Shown: positions 1-40,000 of the stretch, piece by piece
Position numbering within the stretch: position 1 is the first letter of the stretch
How the letters are laid out: every line of letters starts with the position of its first letter
Assembly (NCBI RefSeq): GCF_016097555.1
Contig: NC_054702.1
Span: forward strand, 70,795,695 to 70,859,694
Origin: Gigantopelta aegis
Taxonomy: Eukaryota > Mollusca > Gastropoda > Neomphalida > Peltospiridae
DNA length: 64,000 nt
Direction of reading: 5' to 3'
The notes under the pieces: generated by a model
The model's database searches: none
Seen by the model: only the letters and a program-made list of their open reading frames with translations
Told to the model about the DNA's origin: nothing
Made by a program: the position numbers and the translations under genes

Positions 1-66
1 AGGGATCAATTCTAGACTGACTGCACATCAGATGAGTGCTTTACCACATGGCTCTGCCCAACCCCA
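1..66 (-). repeat. tRNA-derived SINE head, cut by the window edge
   Basis: On the minus strand this stretch reads as the 5' part of the window's common SINE: an A-box-like segment around GTGGTAAAGCACTC followed by a B-box-like GAATTGATCCCT. The same head occurs complete at 53811 and 33955. The body of this copy would lie to the left of base 1. Confidence 0.6.
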
Positions 67-194
67 TCACAAATTTAGATTCGCTTCAGGAACAAAAAAG
101 TTACAATATACAGTTTGAAACCATGTCCAGAAGATATAGGCCTACTCTAAGCAGCAGATAAGTCTGCTCATACATTTACCAGCAAGTACCTTTC

Positions 195-293
195 AGGAAA
201 CATTTTGTTTCATATGGCGTCACGATTTGCTACACAAATTTTAGAGATTGCTACACAATTTTAAAACATTAAACATAGTTGCTAATCAATTTT
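195..293. repeat. Short interspersed repeat, copy 1 of 2
   Basis: This stretch is clearly related to 4949-5043. Both carry AACATTTTGTT near the start and two spaced CTACACA motifs separated by AGAGAT. Both copies sit about 15-140 bp upstream of a CAGGGCTAGC-ended element, so they may belong to a larger old repeat. No coding capacity is visible. Confidence 0.4.
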
Positions 294-432
294 CAATCGA
301 GTACAAACATCACTATAATCAACATTTTGAAAACAAAATATTCCCTACCTTTATGTTGATTATACCATAATACTGATACCTATTTAAAAATAAAAGTTGA
401 AATAAAAAATTATATCATATTTAAAGCTCATT

Positions 433-602
433 CAGGGCTAGCTCTGGCACTCGCCAAATTTGCCAACTGCAAATTTTATTTTAATTTGGTGAATAAATTT
501 CATGTAGTAAATGTTATTTTATTAGAAAATAACTGGGGTTTTGCCATTTTTAAAGTTTAAAATGTTGATTTGGCAAACTTTTCTGATCACCCAGAGTTAA
601 CC
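433..602 (+). mobile_element. CAGGGCTAGC-family MITE, copy A
   Basis: This is a non-coding AT-rich element of about 170 bp that begins CAGGGCTAGCTCTGG and ends in a diverged inverted copy (CCAGAGTTAACC). Internal TTGGCGAA/TTTGCCAA-like blocks match the copies at 5059, 9670, 43239 and 52483. It lies downstream of the DHODH stop codon and contains AATAAA hexamers on the minus strand (positions 475-480 and 518-523). It could therefore supply the DHODH polyadenylation signal. Confidence 0.65.
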
Positions 603-818
603 ATGTAATTTTTCAGGATAAAATGCAGTCTATATAATATTCTTTGTGAAAATAATATGTATGCATTTATGAAAAAAAGCCAAACAAATCACTTGCATCA
701 TTGTATTGCATAGTTTCTGTAAGTATGAAATTCGATCATGTAACTTAAAATTTCTGCATGATATAATCATATTACATATATCAATATCACACTGGATTTT
801 TTTCAGTTCCCTCAGTAA

Positions 819-2168
819 TTATTTTAATGGAGTATGATCAGCTCCAACTGCATCAGCAATACTGGAGTATCCTTCTTTTTCCAAAATCTCTGAAAGTTCC
901 CTTTTTATCTTGTTAACAATAGGTGGACCCTTGTAGACTAGTGCAGTATAAATCTGTACCAAACTGGCTCCTGCTTTTATTTTGTCAAATGCATCTCTCC
1001 CTGAACTGATGCCACCAACCCCAATTATGGGTATTTTCCCTCTGGTTAGTCTGTACATGTCATGCACTGTGCTGGTAGCCATCTCACGTAGAGGCTCACC
1101 ACTCAAACCTCCCGTCTCATCTTTGTGGAGGCTCTGTAGTTCAGACGGTCGACTGGTGGTTGTGTTAGTAACTATGAGGCCGTCAACACCCCCCTTCTCC
1201 CTGGACACTACTGCAGCTATGTCTTGCTTATCCTGATCTGAAAGATCGGGGGCTATTTTCAATAATAATGCTGGCTTTGGATCACAATGCAGACTGTCCC
1301 GTTCTTTAACAACCTGATCTAATAAAGTTCCCAATGCCTTGCGCCCTTGCATAGCACGTAAACCAGGTGTATTTGGACTAGACACATTGATGACAAGATA
1401 GTCGCCCACTTTTCCAAATCGTTTCACACCTTTCACATAATCATCAACAGGATATGAAGATAGCTTATTGTTTCCTAGATTTATTCCTAAAATTCCTTGT
1501 TCTCTTTTCAAATTTATTTTTGGAGGATCCGTTTCTGTCCACAAATTAATATTCAACATATTTCTCTGCTCATCCATTCTAGGACATTTTGAATCTGGAA
1601 ACCTAGACTGTTCTCTGGATCTCAACTTGCTGTACACAGCCTCATGTCCTTCACTGTTAAAACCGTATCTGTTAATAATTGCCTTGTCTTCTGTGAGCCT
1701 GAATACACGTGGCCGGGGGTTGCCTGCTTGTGCAACTGGTGTAACGCTTCCAATCTCTACAAATCCAAAACCTAGAGAAAGCAGTCCATCAACTGCATCC
1801 CCATCCTTGTCAAATCCTGCAGCTAAGCCAATTGGGTTACTGAACTGCTGACCCCAAACGACAGTTTTAAGACTCTGTGGGTCAAGATACCTGGACCGTG
1901 GGATAAGTTTGTATTTGGCCATTTTGACTGCAAATTTGTGTGCCGATTCTGCATCAAATACTCGCATGGACAGTGGCATGACTTGATTTTCATAAAACCT
2001 TTCATTGCCCTGGTACAGCGATATTCCAAAAAATGTCAGAACTCCACCACCACACACAAATAATGACGTTTTCACTTGTTTCCAAAAGGTTCCAGGCAGC
2101 TTGTTAGAGGGCATGGCGCAATTTTTACCATTATTTTCCACCTCTTCCTTCCCCACGATTACTCGCAA
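819..2168 (-). CDS. DHODH: Dihydroorotate dehydrogenase (quinone), mitochondrial, intronless
   Basis: This is a class 2 dihydroorotate dehydrogenase of 449 residues. It is the inner-mitochondrial-membrane FMN enzyme that oxidises dihydroorotate to orotate and passes electrons to ubiquinone, the fourth step of pyrimidine synthesis. Visible features are a basic leader, one membrane segment (about residues 35-53), the AAGFDKDG FMN loop (116-123), NRYGFNS (166-172), and NVSSPNTPGLR (261-271) with the class 2 catalytic serine at 264. IVTNTT (332-337) and GVGGISSG (383-390) hold the phosphate-binding part. Met19 is an alternative start; the upstream Met is simply the longest frame. Residues about 188-225 form a hydrophilic insertion absent from the human protein (395 aa). 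The whole gene is one exon, whereas vertebrate DHODH is split. It is divergent from CDK8, with 138 bp between start codons. Confidence 0.96.
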   Translation of the reverse strand: MRVIVGKEEVENNGKNCAMPSNKLPGTFWKQVKTSLFVCGGGVLTFFGISLYQGNERFYENQVMPLSMRVFDAESAHKFAVKMAKYKLIPRSRYLDPQSLKTVVWGQQFSNPIGLAAGFDKDGDAVDGLLSLGFGFVEIGSVTPVAQAGNPRPRVFRLTEDKAIINRYGFNSEGHEAVYSKLRSREQSRFPDSKCPRMDEQRNMLNINLWTETDPPKINLKREQGILGINLGNNKLSSYPVDDYVKGVKRFGKVGDYLVINVSSPNTPGLRAMQGRKALGTLLDQVVKERDSLHCDPKPALLLKIAPDLSDQDKQDIAAVVSREKGGVDGLIVTNTTTSRPSELQSLHKDETGGLSGEPLREMATSTVHDMYRLTRGKIPIIGVGGISSGRDAFDKIKAGASLVQIYTALVYKGPPIVNKIKRELSEILEKEGYSSIADAVGADHTPLK

Positions 2169-2306
2169 CTCACACGATGTGCGGCGTGTTTCTTTTTCCC
2201 CCGGCTGAATCGCTAGTCCAAAGGGGGGTAATTCATGCAGACTTTCTAGACCGATTCAGCTCTTTTATCACAGTGGCGCATTTTGTACAAATTAACATGA
2301 TTAAAC
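2169..2306. promoter_or_regulatory. Compact divergent promoter between DHODH and CDK8
   Basis: Only 138 bp separate the DHODH start (minus) from the CDK8 start (plus), so both 5' UTRs and both core promoters must fit here or overlap the coding ends. It contains a 9-bp inverted repeat, GCTGAATCG at 2204-2212 and CGATTCAGC at 2252-2260, each flanked on the inner side by CTAG. No clear TATA box is seen. The arrangement is what is expected of a bidirectional housekeeping promoter. The function of the dyad is inference. Confidence 0.7.
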
Positions 2307-31427
<29,121 letters not shown>

Positions 31428-31860
31428 TGACAGTGATAACTTAGCCTCAACTAGTGACTAATCTTAGCAAAAGCCACAGAGTTATAGCTTTACAAAAACA
31501 TCCTGATGCAATAAAACTGCAGTTCCTATCATAAAGGTGCTCATTAAAACCAGCAAGTGTCTGGAAGCATTTGAAAAGGAAAGTGTAATAATTAATTCTT
31601 CTTCTGTGGATGTGGATGTGTTTTTCAACATGCAGAGTGATGCTTGTGATTGTTCAAAATAAACAGTCCATTGTGTACACATTTCGGGAAAATATGTTAT
31701 ACATAGTCGTGAAACTGTAATTTTAGAATGCATAGAAATGGTATTGTGATCAGAAGTGTTTTTGTTACAGTGATTTGTTTTACACTTTTAAAAGGTTTTA
31801 GAAATGACAGTTTTCTACATGAAAAACTTTGGAATTGGGAATAAATTTTTATAATCAGGA
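31428..31860 (+). terminator. CDK8: CDK8 3' UTR and candidate poly(A) signals
   Basis: AATAAA occurs at 31658-31663 and 31840-31845. The first gives a 3' UTR of about 250 nt and the second about 430 nt. Which one is used cannot be told from sequence. Confidence 0.5.
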
Positions 31861-32209
31861 TTGTGTGTCAGAAGCTATATATGCAGTCATCAAGCCATCA
31901 AGTGGATTTAAAGAAAATTCCTCTGCTGCTTTCCAGGTGTTGTCTAAATATGGTGGTGTTACCAATCATTCTGCTTCCGGTTTTGTGTGTCAAATATCTC
32001 CATTTGTGAAAGTGGTAGAGACCGTAAAATTCCACAGTGGTGAATTGAATCAAAACTGTGATAAATCATGAATTTCATCCATTTTATAAATACATTGAGA
32101 TCTTTTACATTTCCTAGAACCAATATATCGTGTATGTGTTGTATTCCATATTTGCTAGAGCGATTGACTTTTTGTGCAATATAATTTTGAGAGCCAGTTA
32201 CAAAAAAGC

Positions 32210-32391
32210 CTGTTGGCAAATGGAATGGAAGAAAGAAGACACTATCCAGTCTGTTTTCATTGTTGAAGCTGTGAAATATGTTATTGATGAAAAGTTCATT
32301 CTGTTGGCAAATGGAATGGAAGAAAGAAGACACTATCCAGTCTGTTTTCATTGTTGAAGCTGTGAAATATGTTATTGATGAAAAGTTCATT
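32210..32391 (+). repeat. Perfect 91-bp tandem duplication
   Basis: Two adjacent copies start at 32210 and 32301 (CTGTTGGCAAATGGAATGG...) and appear identical, which implies a recent duplication. It is downstream of CDK8. Open frames crossing it on either strand are not recognised as genes. Confidence 0.95.
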
Positions 32392-33280
32392 CTGTGAAAT
32401 TAATGACTGGAGATACATATTATATGTATATTATAATTATGAACTGTTATTAACATACCTGTACTAACAAAATTAATGCTTACATGATTGAATGTGGAAA
32501 ATCAATGTTAAGTTTTACAGAATTATTCTTTGCTGGAACAGAGAGTATCAAAACAGACTTTGTTGTAAAACACTGACGATTATTATGCCATTCATCCAAA
32601 TACTAATGCATGTGTGTTTATCATGGTCTGTAATTAGAGGTAAGTGTATACACATGCCAAAAGTAATGAAATTTTTTTAAACTGAGAAAATGGCCTATTT
32701 TAATAATAATTGCATATACAGTGAAATGCCTATGAACCGGACACCCTCGGGACCAAGTAAAAAGTCTGGCTTTAAGAGGTATGCGGTTTAGAGAGGTCTC
32801 TTCTGCAAAAACGGATCATGAAAAACATCTGGTTTTGAGGGAATTCCAGTTTACAGAGAGTCCCGTTTTGAGAGGTTTCACTGTATTAAGAACTGATTTT
32901 ACAATAATTCTAGCTTTATTCGCAGCTAATTGATCAGTGAGAATTGAGCGAGAAATTAACTGTGCTGCAATGACATTCTGAACTGAACAGTCCTTGCCCC
33001 CCCCCCCCCCTCCTAATTGGTGCCCCATGACAGATATTGCTCTCCTGAAGTACCTGTTAAGACATGAAATAGTTGTAGATTAAAATACTATATTGCAATT
33101 TGGCAGAAGTAGCCTACGTGGCAACATCAGTTTTCCTCTCTCACTATCTGCACCAAATGTCTAAATGTTAAGACACTAAATAGTCGTAGATTAAAATCTG
33201 CTGAGGTGTCTTTACACAAATATTGTTTTTTGTTCCATGCATGAATTGCCTCCCAGTCTTCATTTCTCAAAACAAATGGG

Positions 33281-33450
33281 GCAGGGTCTGACTGTTGGCA
33301 GAACTAATATTTCTCTTTATAAACTATTCAACAAAACTTACTGTCTGTATTCAGTTTTTTTTTTTCATATTGTGCAGGGTCTAGCTGTTGGCAGAACTAA
33401 TATTTCTCCATATAAAATATTAAACAAAAGTTGCTCCATATATACAAATT
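33281..33450 (+). repeat. Imperfect 93-bp tandem duplication
   Basis: GCAGGGTCTGACTGTTGGC at 33281 and GCAGGGTCTAGCTGTTGGC at 33374 begin two diverged copies sharing GCAGAACTAATATTTCTC. The second copy fades after about 75 bp. Confidence 0.8.
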
Positions 33451-33954
33451 GTTTTAATAAAACCATACTTTTTAAAATGTTATGAATGTTCAGTTTTTTC
33501 GTTTAGATCTTTGTGGTTATATGATTTAGAAATGTAATAAAGTGTTGAGTGAGACACATGGGTGAAGGTTAGTGGGAAAGACTGAGTTTACAGATACATG
33601 TAATGGAGTCTGCCACCAATGGTGAAAATGATTTCACCTCTTTTCTTTTAATATACTTTCATATTGAATTTTCATACTGTGGGTGCTTATAACTTGGACT
33701 ATTGAGTATTTTATGTGTGTATATTATGGATGTCTTAACTGAATTCAGTTGTTATAAATGTTAAAAAAACAAATATATATGATACAAATATGAACTGTGT
33801 GTCCGTGTCAGGTTTTTTTTGTAAAACATATTTAGTACACTGGCTCTTGCAACCTCAACCTTAAAGTTGGGTGAGGGCAGGGTATACTAGGATTTTACCT
33901 CCTCAGTGGAAAGTACAGCTTAATTTTGTGCAGGAACTTTAATATACTGTGGTG

Positions 33955-34220
33955 GGATATATGCTAGTGGTAAAGCACTCGCTTGATGCACGATAGTTTG
34001 GGATCAATCCCGATTGGTGGACTGTTTCTCATTCCAGCCAGTGCACCACAACTGGTATATCAAAGGCCGTGGTATTTGATATCCTGTCTGTGGGATGGTG
34101 CACATAAAAGATCTTGCTACTAATGGAAAAATGTAGTGGGTTTTCCCCTTTAACATCCAATAGCAGATGATTAATAAATCAATGTTCTCTAGTGGTGTTG
34201 TTAAACAAAACAAACTTTAA
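33955..34220 (+). repeat. tRNA-derived SINE (head type 1)
   Basis: The head TAGTGGTAAAGCACTCGC has B-box-like GGGATCAATCCCG. The shared body and tail TTAAACAAAACAAACTTT follow. It lies between the convergent CDK8 and UTP11 genes. Confidence 0.85.
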
Positions 34221-34349
34221 CACACAAATAGGAACAGTAAATACCAAAAAGCCTTATCCACAAGATAAGAAGTTAACTCTGTTACTGGCAGTTAATCCCA
34301 CAGAACTGACATTAAATCCCACCATACTACATCACTGAATTTAAATACA

Positions 34350-34668
34350 GACGGGGCGGAATTTGGCTCAGTCGGTTGAATGCTCGCTTGAGGTACTTAC
34401 ATTGCAAGATTGAACCACCTTGGTGGATCCATTCAACTGATTGGGGTTTTCTCGTTCCAACCAGTGGACCACAATTGGTCATAGGCCATGGTATGTGCTT
34501 TCCTGTCTGTGCAAAATGCATATAAAAGAACTCTTGCTGCATTAAGAAAATGTAGTGGGTTTCCTCTGATTATGTGTCAGAATTGCCAAATGTTTGACAT
34601 CCAATAGCCGATGATTAATTAATGTACTCTAGTGGTGTCGTTAAACAAAACAAACTTTTTTTTCTTTT
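34350..34668 (+). repeat. tRNA-derived SINE (head type 2)
   Basis: The head GGCTCAGTCGGTTGAATGCT with AGATTGAACCACC differs from type 1 but resembles the copy at 63000-63305. Body and tail are the common ones (CCTGTCTGT, TTTGACATCCAATAGCCG, TTAAACAAAACAAACTT). Confidence 0.8.
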
Positions 34669-35324
34669 TTTTTAAATACAGACACAACTACTCTAGAAGT
34701 GAGTTCCTTTATTTTTTCCCCACAGTATACTGTGTATTATAGCTGCTGTAGGTTTATCCCCATCATTCCCATCACCAAGGCTTGAATACCAGTCATTATT
34801 TCTTTCACTCTTTATATCAATAACACAATTGACACAAATATACTTACATCATGAACACAATGTGGCAATAGAACAAATTTATTCAGAAGGCTAATCAGTT
34901 TGTGTTACATTTTTATACACATAAATAAGACATATTTATTTACATTATACATTATTACATGAGAATATTGCTATGCCAAAATTATGAAAAATAAATTTTA
35001 CCAGTATTTTAGACATGACATGGTGGTTTTGCTATGCAAGAAAAATCATAATGCATTCATTAACTTTGCTTTAATTAAGTTACAAACTGATGCCAAAAAG
35101 TCATGTTTCACATCAACCACAATCATATTTTCTCCCCAGACCAACTCGCCTAAATGCAGAAAGCCAACTGTTGAAGGTTAACTGTTGGGCTAGGCAAATT
35201 GTAGTGCTAGATTAAACCAATGATAAAGTTGCTAGATTTAAATTGCTAAGAATCTATTTTGTACAAGTTGTGAAGGAAGGAAGGAAAATTTTATTTTGCA
35301 TAAATTTGTTAAGTGTCTAGATGC

Positions 35325-35612
35325 AGAACGTAGCCCAGTGGTAAAACACTCACTTGATGCAGTCAGTCTAGGATCGATCTCTGCGAGTTGGCTCTTTGGG
35401 CCATTTCTCGTTCCAAAGATATATCAAAGGCATTGCTATGTGCTGTCCTGTCTATGGGATGGTGCATATAAAAAATCCCTTGCTACTAATGGAAAAATGT
35501 AATCGGGTTTACTCTCTGAGACTATATGTGAAAATTACCAAATGTTTGACATCCCGTAGCCGATGATTAATAAATCAGTGCTCTAGTGATATCGTTAAAC
35601 AAATGTTCAACA
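35325..35612 (+). repeat. tRNA-derived SINE (head type 1)
   Basis: The head TAGCCCAGTGGTAAAACACTC has GGATCGATCTCTG as B box. The body is standard and the tail is shortened (GTTAAACAAATG). This is the third copy in the intergenic interval. Confidence 0.85.
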
Positions 35613-36029
35613 TTTTGTTAGTGTTAGACGAGATGGGTGGTGATATATGAGTGGTGGGTAGCCCTGCTTTGTACTCCCACATCTCAACAGAACCTTTTTT
35701 TCTATGGATTTATCTCATCTACATATGCCTAAACACATGAATATGACAATAAATTATTTTAATTGTTTATAAAAATGGACTAGAAAGATTAAAGGTAGCA
35801 ACTTTGAAACATTTTATATTTTGGCAAATACTAATTTAGTATCCAAATTCACAAAATGGGAGATAAAAAGAAAAATATTCATGTTTAATCAATGTGTAGT
35901 TATATCCCCTTTATTGTATTTAAAAGGACCCAAGACCGCCATCTTAAGTTTTTTGGTGTGTACTAGTAAATAGAGAATAACTAGTTACCGGTATGACTTA
36001 GGATGCCTCCAGCATTTGAGCGAACATTT

Positions 36030-36105
36030 TGTGTACATCATTATCAAATTTTTCATGGTGATTTACCCATTTTTGACAGAGTTATGGCCCTTGAACTTAG
36101 GCCCT
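36030..36105 (+). repeat. Fragment of the 14535-15360 repeat
   Basis: ATGGTGATTTACCCATTTTT then GACAGAGTTATGGCCC is shared with the repeat modules in CDK8 intron 10. It is followed at 36139 by a run of about 15 G. Confidence 0.6.
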
Positions 36106-36542
36106 GTAAATATGTTGTATCCAGCATTTTTTACGGTGGGGGGGGGGGGGGGGGCGAGGGATCCAAAGCTACTTATATAAATAGAAAACAAGTTTTTGTA
36201 TGAATAGATATTATTAATAAGCACTTTAAAATGAGGGTTTAGTAAAATTTCAAAAGTGGAGATCAAGATCTCCATTGATATGTGCCCAATGTTCTTATGT
36301 AGGTATCTCGGGCCGTATGAACCGGGGGGATGGGCGGGCACGTGCCCCCCTCACTTGTAAACGTTTTTTTTTTTTTTTAACACATTAATTTTTGCCATTG
36401 TAACCAAAATCTGATATAGAGTTTGTATCCGTCAGCGCCCAACCCCACTCCCAAAGTCGTTCCTACGGGCCTGTATTTCCTTATACCCAACACTTGAAAA
36501 TACTGATTTTTAAACACAAAATAGTTGTATGTTGTAAACACA

Positions 36543-36548
36543 TTTATT
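36543..36548 (-). terminator. UTP11: Candidate UTP11 poly(A) signal
   Basis: AATAAA on the minus strand, about 395 nt downstream of the UTP11 stop codon. Confidence 0.45.
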
Positions 36549-36941
36549 AGCAACAAAACATAAAAGTAGGTCATTTGCTAACTTTCACAGGTGATTTGAT
36601 GTAATGAGCTTGTAGAGCTTGAGAAGTTACTCCAGTAATTACCATATTATACATCTCTTGTTATGACTGGTAAATGCTCAGCTTAGTAAAAGTATTGGAA
36701 AATGGTCTATTTATCTACAGTTAGAGAACTTATGGTCATACCATCATAGATAATGGAAGGCTTCACCTGTACCTCTATGTCGAAATCTGTTACAGGGATG
36801 AAAAAACTTCACCACCACTATGAAACCTTTTATCTAAGATCTTTTCATATGCAATTTCTGCATGCAGATCTCATTATAATTTAGTGAAATATAGACATTG
36901 TGAACTGAAAAGTCGGTCATTTCAAGCTAATGATGATGTCG

Positions 36942-37028
36942 TCATTTCTTTCGTTTGTAAGCCCAAACGTACTGAGCAGCTGATTCTTTTGTTTCATCAG
37001 CCAATTTTTCTTTCTTGGCTTTTCTATC
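36942..37028 (-). CDS. UTP11: UTP11 exon 8, terminal
   Basis: This exon encodes DRKAKKEKLADETKESAAQY to YKRKK and a TGA stop at 36944-36942. The acceptor on the minus strand is TTTCATTTCAG|. Confidence 0.93.
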   Translation of the reverse strand, partial: DRKAKKEKLADETKESAAQYVWAYKRKK

Positions 37029-40000
37029 CTGAAATGAAAAAAAAAAAAAAATATGTACGGTAATAAACCAAAATTTCAGTTAACTTAAAATAGCAATTAC
37101 TATGTAAAAATAAATACATAATTTGAATTTTTTTAAAAAGAAAAAAAGTTATATAAACATGTAAGAACTTTTAACCATATAGTATTAACCTGTGCAAATA
37201 ATATTCTTTGACTGAGTCTGTCTGACTTGGTAAAGTGTGCACAAAAATGCAACTTGCTATTGATAAAACTCTCCACCATGCTTCAGAAAAAAAATCGGCC
37301 TTTAAAATTCTCACTGCAACAAACTAGATAGACATGAAAAAGAGAAGTGAGCCCTCCTGTTCCACATTCAACCATTTGGTGACCAGACAAATTCAAGAGC
37401 CTAGTGGAAGGAAAGCATAAATGTCTTGGTACATAGAGGATACTCCTCTTGTGTCTTGTGATATCATAAATTATCAACGAGTGCTGATAAATTATGATAT
37501 CACAAGGCACGAGGGGGATATTCTTTTTATCATCCATTATCATTTTTTTTCATTTGTGACCGTTGTAAACAATGTCAGTAATGTGGGTTGAATGTCAGCG
37601 GTCGACTCGTTAACTAGCAGAACGGCAGTGGCATGACGTCACTAATGGTATGTTTAGCGCTGAAACAAACACAGTGACATAACAAAACATTGTCTTGTGA
37701 TTAAAATTTGACCAATCAAGATTATAAGATATCGCAAATTATTGTGCCAGCAATATCTCCTACAAAAGCTTTTAATGGATGATAAAAACTAGTATGAGTA
37801 ACTGATAATCACCAATTGGTTACATGTTTTGCCTGCCACTTGTAACAATTAAAGTTCCTAATTAACATATCAGTGTGAGGTAAAATGCCTGAACTGTAGC
37901 ATTGCAGTTGAAAATCTAAGGGCCAAATTTACAATGCTTAAAGGGACATTCCTGAGTTTTCTGCATTGCAAGATGTTTCGGACTAATAAAATATTTCATG
38001 ATTAAACTTACATATTAAATATATTTTCTTGTTTAGAATATCAGTGTCTATATATTCAATGTGTTTCTGGTCGTTTTAATATTTGTAAGAAGCCCAAACT
38101 GGATTTTGTCTTCAAATATTTTCGTACGTACGAAAAAATCTTTTTTAGGAAATAAGATGAAATTTAACCTAGTACAAATATTAGAATGGATCAAAAACAC
38201 GTTTAATATCAAGCCACTAATATTTTATGCAGAAAAATATATCTGATATGTAATTACAATCGCTAAAAATTCTCTGTTTGTCGAAAACATCTTAAAAATT
38301 GCAGCAAACTCAGGAATGTCCCTTTAAACACCTGCTTTTAAGAAAAGTGTTGTAAATTAGGCCCTACATGTTCAATTTTTAAAACCCACCATCAAATGTT
38401 TTTTGGTCTCCATTTTTTCACCAATAATTTTCAACTGTTTCTCTCTTTCTATTCTTTTTGTCAACTCCTTGTATCTCTTCTGTCTTTCTTCACCAAGTTG
38501 CTGCAAAAGATATAATTACATAACCAGTCGTATTAAAAGCATTATATCATAAACTTGGGTTCCTAGGTTACTAAGAAACAAACTAATGATTGTAAAATAG
38601 GTTTTTATTTTCATGTGTTAAGCCATTATAGAAACAAATCTAAATGAACATCGCTACCAGGAATTAAAATTTAATATATAGAGCTTCACAGGCCAAATGG
38701 CCGCCCGGAGTCAAAACTAAAGGTCCCCAGAATATTTGGCTACTGGCATTTTAAAAAAAAACCCAAATCATTTACCAAAATTAATAGGTTACATACTAAT
38801 TTTAAAGTTAAAAAAAAGTTAATGACTTGATTAGATTGATGTTTAGTATAATGATTTAATTGTCTTTAAAAATATTAGCTATCAGAGATTGTATGCCCTA
38901 AGTTAAAACACACTAACATACAACCTAAATAACCCACAGCTATTTGTCCACCACTAACACAGGGCTATAGCCAGCAGATCTAACCATCTCTCAGTATCGC
39001 AATAAAACTCTGAATAAATATTTATTTTAGAACCTGAATAACCATTGAGAAAGCAGCTAGCAATATTTTCTCAAAAAACTTTCTCGGGACAATTTCAATA
39101 TGGTTGCCAAACGCTGGCTTGGAGCAACATTATGACGTATCTTTTCTCCTCATTTACCAAATGACAAAGATTATTTTCTTTCAGTTACGCAAGACCACAG
39201 AGCCAGTATTCAACACTGTGTGAAATGGATAAAAGTTTGTAATGATAACCTTACTCATTTCTTCCCATTCACATAACTCGTTAGAGTAATCTACGCAGAG
39301 TTGAAATAGACCAGTGCTTGGTGTTTATACAATTGATTTCACCATTGTTTATGTGTTGCCTTCTAGGCCTTTCAGTCCTCTGGCTTAAAGTGTTCTTGTT
39401 GATGATGCAAGGCAAAGCTAAAGGTCAAAGGTGACTCATGCATTCACAGCTGGACTGGTATTGTTAACTTTAACAAGGTGGTGATTGGGCAAGGAACAAT
39501 TTTAATCAAATAGTTTGAATACGTGAAAACAATTTTGTTCCTATTGACTGGAAACACTACACAAAATTATATAAATTGTGAATGCTAGAATCTAATCCAT
39601 GTTGTCGGAAGAACTCTGGCGATGTGAGAGATTGTGCCCATGACAAGTGTGCTTAAACAGTTCAGCATGCCAAAAATTGCTCGTACCCATACTAACCTAA
39701 CTGATGACACTGACAGGTTAAACATGCACACAGTCAAGTATATAATATATATTTAAATAATTTGAGAAAGCAATAATAATATTAATTACATAATATATTA
39801 TACATAATTATATGTATATATTTGTATATAACCATTGGCTAAAACTAATATGGTACCTTTTTTATATTAAAAAGAAAAAAATATTAAACTGACAAATCAA
39901 ATCAAAGTTCAATATTGGTCAATCACAGGTTTTCCATCAATAGATCTCATTTCAATCAAATTGAAAGCAACTAATTAACAAGTAATTAAAACCAAGATAT

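Noticed and set aside
982..1851. Plus-strand open frames of 84 and 127 codons over DHODH
   Set aside because: They are antisense shadows of a clearly conserved minus-strand gene.
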